Assembly (NCBI RefSeq): GCF_018687715.1
Contig: NC_056758.1
Coordinates: 12,878,001 to 12,942,000 of the forward strand
Reading direction: 5' to 3'
From: Carya illinoinensis
Taxonomy: Eukaryota > Streptophyta > Magnoliopsida > Fagales > Juglandaceae
DNA: 64,000 nucleotides
The stretch's first letter is position 1. Each line of letters begins with the position of its first letter. A program made the translations under genes and the position numbers. The notes under the pieces are model-generated. The model did not search any database, was not told the DNA's origin, and worked only from the letters and a program-made list of their open reading frames with translations. Positions 60,398 through 64,000 of the stretch are shown piece after piece.

Positions 60398-61569
60398 ATG
60401 GCTATCTCAAATTCTTCCATTCCAAATACCTCCATCATCTCCTCTCTCTCTCTCTCTCTCATATAGTAACCACTAAACTTACTTCTGAAAATTATCCTTT
60501 ATGGAAAGTGCACATTAGCACCTACCTTCGTAGGTAAGATCTCTTTCACTTCATCAATGGATCTGCTCCTCCCCCTTTTGAATTTCTACCAGACATTTTG
60601 CCTATCAACTCAACCACCATTAACCCAGAATATACCACCTGGAAAAGAATAGACCAGCTCGTGCTCGGTATCCTTCTTTCATCTCTTTCAGACTCTGTTG
60701 TAGGGCATGTGCTCTCATCAACCACCTCTAAGGAGTGACAGAACTCGCTGCCATGTTTGCCTCTCAGTCACAAGCCAAGGAATTTGACATTCGTTTTCAA
60801 CTTACTCACCTCTCTCAGGGCACTCAAAATATCACTAAATATTTTACTAAGGTACGATCTCTGGCAGACACATTAGCTGCTACAGGTAATCCTTTACCTA
60901 TCTCCTCACTGGTCTTGGTGCTTCATATGAATCGTTTGTCACTTCTATTTTCACATGGTCCGGCCCCATTTCTTCTCATGAGTTGTATCAACTATTGCTA
61001 GTCCATGAAAACAGACTCTCACATTCGGCTTCTAAGAATGGAAATACACCTGCTGACCCATCTATTAATTTTTCTGCTGCTGGAGGTCGTCAATCTCGTG
61101 GATGTGGAGGCAGACAAGGAAAAAATGGTCGTGGAAGATCTGGCCCATCTTCTCGGGGTGGCAAACACGTTTCCTCACAAGCACCTCAGCAGACCTTCCC
61201 TCGCCCAACTTGTCAAGTATGCAATAAGCAGGGTCACATTGCCCTTCAGTGCCGCTATCGGTTTGATCATTCATATCAGCTTGAGGCTCCACCTTCTTTT
61301 TCTGCAAACTATACATCTTCTAGCTCTTATTCTGATGACTCATGGTACCCATATTCTGAAGCTACTCACCATGTGACGAATTATCTTCATAATCTCAAAC
61401 TGTCATCAGAGCAGTACAACGGTGGTGAGCAAATTCTGGTTGGCGATGGCTCAACTTTGCCCATACAACATTTTGGTGACTCCTCCTTCTCTTCTCATAA
61501 TTCTTCTTTTTTTCTTCATAATTTGCTACGCGTTCCATCCATAACAAAAAAATCTTGTGTCTATTTGTA
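60398..61569 (+). pseudogene. copia-3 gag and protease region
   Basis: The start ATG at 60398 opens gag. Stops and shifts follow by about 60450, 60536 and 60738. The CCHC knuckle (CQVCNKQGHIALQC) is at about 61210-61251 after a Gly/Arg/Ser-rich stretch. At the protease active site the sequence reads WYPYSEATHHVT at about 61343. In the family the usual order is Asp-Ser-Gly-Ala-Thr, so both the catalytic Asp and the Gly are lost. The element therefore could not process its polyprotein. Confidence 0.85.
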
Positions 61570-62306
61570 AATTCTATGTTGACAATAATTGTTTCTTCGA
61601 ATTTCATGCTTCTCACTTCTCTGTGAAGGACAAGCTGGGCGGGAAGCTCCTCCTCACCAGATCCAGTCGTAACAGCATCTATGTCTTCCCATCTGCGTTG
61701 CCAACTGATGTTTCTCCCTCTATTCAGCTTGGTGAACGCACCTCCATAGCCAACTGGCATCACAAATTAGGCCATCCATCACTCAAGTTAGTCTCTCAAG
61801 TTCTGTGCACCAACCATCTAAAGTTTCTTTCCACCGAGTGCTCCTTCATCTATCCAGATTGTCCCCTTGCAAAGAATCACCAATTAGCTTTTAGTCCTAG
61901 TCGGGCCCATTATACAAAGCCCTTACAATTAATTGTTACTGATCTTTGGGGTCCAGCCCCATATGTTTCTAGGAACGATTTTAAATACTACTTATCGTTT
62001 GTTGATGCGTTTACTCGCTTTACTTGGATATTTCCCCTCAAGCTTAAATCGGATGTTCTTAACATTTTTACCACTTTCTTGCCATATATTGAACGTCTTT
62101 TTAATTCCAAATTAATCACGTTGCAAATTGATGGTGGCAGGGAATTTACGCCCCTCACTCCACTATGTCAAAATTTTGGAATTACTCATCGCTTCTCTTG
62201 CCCCCATATACATCAACAAAATGGTCTAATTGAACGTAAACATAGACATATTGTTGAAACTGAGCTGGCTCTCTTGGCCCATGCTTCACTTCCTTTAACT
62301 TTTTAG
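61557..62306 (+). pseudogene. copia-3 integrase
   Basis: A 249-codon open stretch with the pre-integrase zinc-binding part (WHHKLGHP and PDCPLAKNHQ), then the catalytic core: TDLWGPAP (first Asp), QIDGGREF (second Asp) and NGLIERKHRH (Glu). The three acidic residues are kept. A TAG at 62304-62306 ends it inside the domain. Confidence 0.8.
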
Positions 62307-64000
62307 GTCAAAGCTTTTGAAATTTGCTATATAACTAATCTATCTTTTACCAAGTCAAACTCTCAATCACAAATCCCCATATTTTCTTGTTCATAATCGA
62401 CCCCCTGATTATAATTTCTTGAAAGTTTTTGGTTGTGAGTGTTGGCCCAATTTGAGGCCCTATAACAACCACAAACTTCAATTTTAGTCTACCTCTTGTA
62501 TCTTTTTGGGCTATAGCGCAAATCACAGAGGCTATTGTTGCCTTGATCTCAAAAATAATCGGATCTATGTTTCTAGGGATGTAGTCTTTGCTGAAGACTC
62601 TTTTCCCTTTTCTAAAATACCACCCAAGCCCAATAACGCCATCTTGCCCTCTTCTGATTCCATTGTTCCTCTCGCAATTCTTCCTCCCTCAATTCTTGAC
62701 CCATGCCCAGGCCCATCTCCATCTAATTCCTCCTCTACCTCATGCTCCTCTAACCAATACTCTGTGTCTTCTCTGTCTAATAGCCAAAGTTCATCCTCTA
62801 TTCCTAATGCACCTCCTCCCAATCCCTTACATCCTCCTCGGTCTCCCATAATTACTCATGCCCAAACTAATTCAATGCGGCCCTGAATGTTTCACAATGG
62901 GACAATGCCATACCCATCCCAAAAGTGCTTCACCACTACTATCACTACCCCCGATGACCCATCCAGTTAATATGTTGCTTCAAAGTTGCCGGAATGGCAA
63001 CATGCCATGGCATAGGAATTTCAAGCCTAACTAAGAACTCTACATGGAGCCTTGTTCCACCTGATTCAGTTGAAAATGTTCACCAAATTACACGCAGATG
63101 CGTCTCTTGACCGCCGAAAGGCGCGTTTGGTTGCCAAAGGCTACCATCAGCAACAGGGGATCGACTATGATGAAACCTTCAGCCCTGTCATCAAGATGCC
63201 CACAATCTGTTTGATCATTGCTCTGGCCATTTCTCATGGTTGGACCTTGTGACAGATTAATATTCAGAATGCATTTTTGCATGGGTCTCTTACTAACACA
63301 ATGTACATGCAATAGCCTCAAGGTTTTATTGATGCAGCTCATCCCACCTATGTATGTAAATTGCACAAAGCAATTTATGGGCTTAAACAAGCGCCTAGGG
63401 CGTGGCATGCTCAACTAAGTTTGTGGCTGATTGGTTATGGTTTTCGGTCCTCCAGAGTTGATTCGTCGCTCTTCATCTACAATCAAGGTGATATTCACAT
63501 TTATCTCCTTGTATACGTAGATGATATCGTAATTACATCCTCACATACCTCTACTACATATAAATTAATCTCTGAGTTGGGTGTTGCATTCCCTGTTAAA
63601 GATCTTGGTAGACTATCTTTTTTCCTTGGCCTTGAACTTGAATACTTACCCACTGGTGTCTTGTTGTCTCAAAGAAAGTACATAAAAGATCTGTTGAGCC
63701 GAAGTCAGATGCTACATGCTAAGCCAGTAACATTGCCTATAGCAGCTTCTCTTAAGCTGTCCACACTTGATTCTCCCACATTTGATGATCCTCATCAATA
63801 TCGCAGCATTGTAGACGCTTTACAATATTTGTCTTTAACAAGACCCAATATCTCCTTCTCAATGAACAAGGTGTGCCAGTTTATGCACAACTCGAAACAG
63901 CCTCACTGGACTACAGTAAAACGAATTCTGACGTATCTCAAGAATACCATCAACCATAGTCTTTTCTTCTCCTCCAATTCCTCTCTTTAGTTGCACGCAT
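62307..64000 (+). pseudogene. copia-3 reverse transcriptase and RNase H start (partial)
   Basis: The linker, rich in Pro and Ser, is at about 62506-62886. The reverse transcriptase begins around 63052 with [27 protein letters not shown] stop at 63250 (after HGWTL) and one at 63313 break it. The frame 63361-63990 is open and holds the active-site YVDDIVITS. A TAG follows at 63988-63990, ten bases before the window ends. The RNase H domain and the 3' LTR lie outside. Confidence 0.85.

Larger units (their letters stand above)
55029..64000 (+). mobile_element. Ty1/copia retrotransposon (copia-3), interrupted and running off the window
   Basis: The 5' LTR is split: a left piece ends at 55075 and a right piece runs 60253-60356. 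A primer-binding site (TGGTATCA at 60357) follows, then gag from 60398 and a full pol order to the window edge. The left LTR limit at 55029 (TGTACAG) is tentative. The gag type (LTSENYPLWKVHISTYLRR) and short LTR resemble the Ale/Retrofit group. Copia-2 was inserted into its LTR. Confidence 0.75.

Overview
The window is nuclear plant DNA. It is AT-rich with long low-complexity stretches, and it carries spliced CACTA transposase genes, Ty1/copia and Ty3-type LTR retrotransposons, LINE remnants, many MITEs, a CC-NBS-LRR remnant, a nuclear-type tRNA-Pro and two VQ-motif genes. The VQ genes and the MITE families suggest a woody eudicot. From memory the MITE ends resemble those common in walnut/hickory relatives (Juglandaceae), but this is not proven. 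Host coding content is low; most of the window is transposon-derived.

Layout. 1-5.4 kb: a 48-bp minisatellite, a LINE RNase H remnant and unrecognised repeats. 5.8-7.7 kb: a decayed LRR resistance-gene fragment on the minus strand. 8.1-10.1 kb: a small non-autonomous LTR element with about 650-bp LTRs and no pol. 11.0-19.2 kb: three copies of one non-coding block, the first VQ gene (13.75 kb), a probable Ty3-type LTR piece and tRNA-Pro(UGG). 19.25-24.2 kb: an old, stop-riddled copia element. 25.1-25.8 kb: two back-to-back MITEs. 26.23-34.70 kb: a complete CACTA (En/Spm) element with TTA target duplications, inserted inside another MITE. 36.09 kb: the second VQ gene. 37-48 kb: MITE-like repeats, an LTR in minus orientation, a hAT-like repeat, a second 48-bp minisatellite and a second LINE remnant. 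50.65-54.02 kb: a solo LTR with perfect 5-bp target duplications. 55.03-64.0 kb: a nest in which a minus-strand copia element sits inside the 5' LTR of a plus-strand copia element that runs off the window.

The VQ genes lie in two collinear copies of one ancestral segment. The spacing from the upstream block to the gene is about 2.2 kb in copy 1. In copy 2 it has grown to about 17 kb, mainly through the copia and CACTA insertions. Both VQ promoters keep a TATA box about 70-85 bp before the ATG. The second gene has a shortened C-terminus.

The most unusual object is the CACTA element. It holds four clusters of the palindrome TTCGAA spaced mostly about 20-21 bp, or two helical turns. The best cluster is eleven near-identical sites at a 21-bp step between two divergent genes. 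On one side is an intact 382-codon ORF of the plant-transposon-protein type. On the other are TNP2 and TNPA/Transposase_24-like genes, each broken by nonsense changes that all fit C:G to T:A transitions, plus one frameshift. The contrast between an intact passenger ORF and dead transposase genes, together with the helically phased operator-like array, is the best candidate here for an undescribed arrangement.
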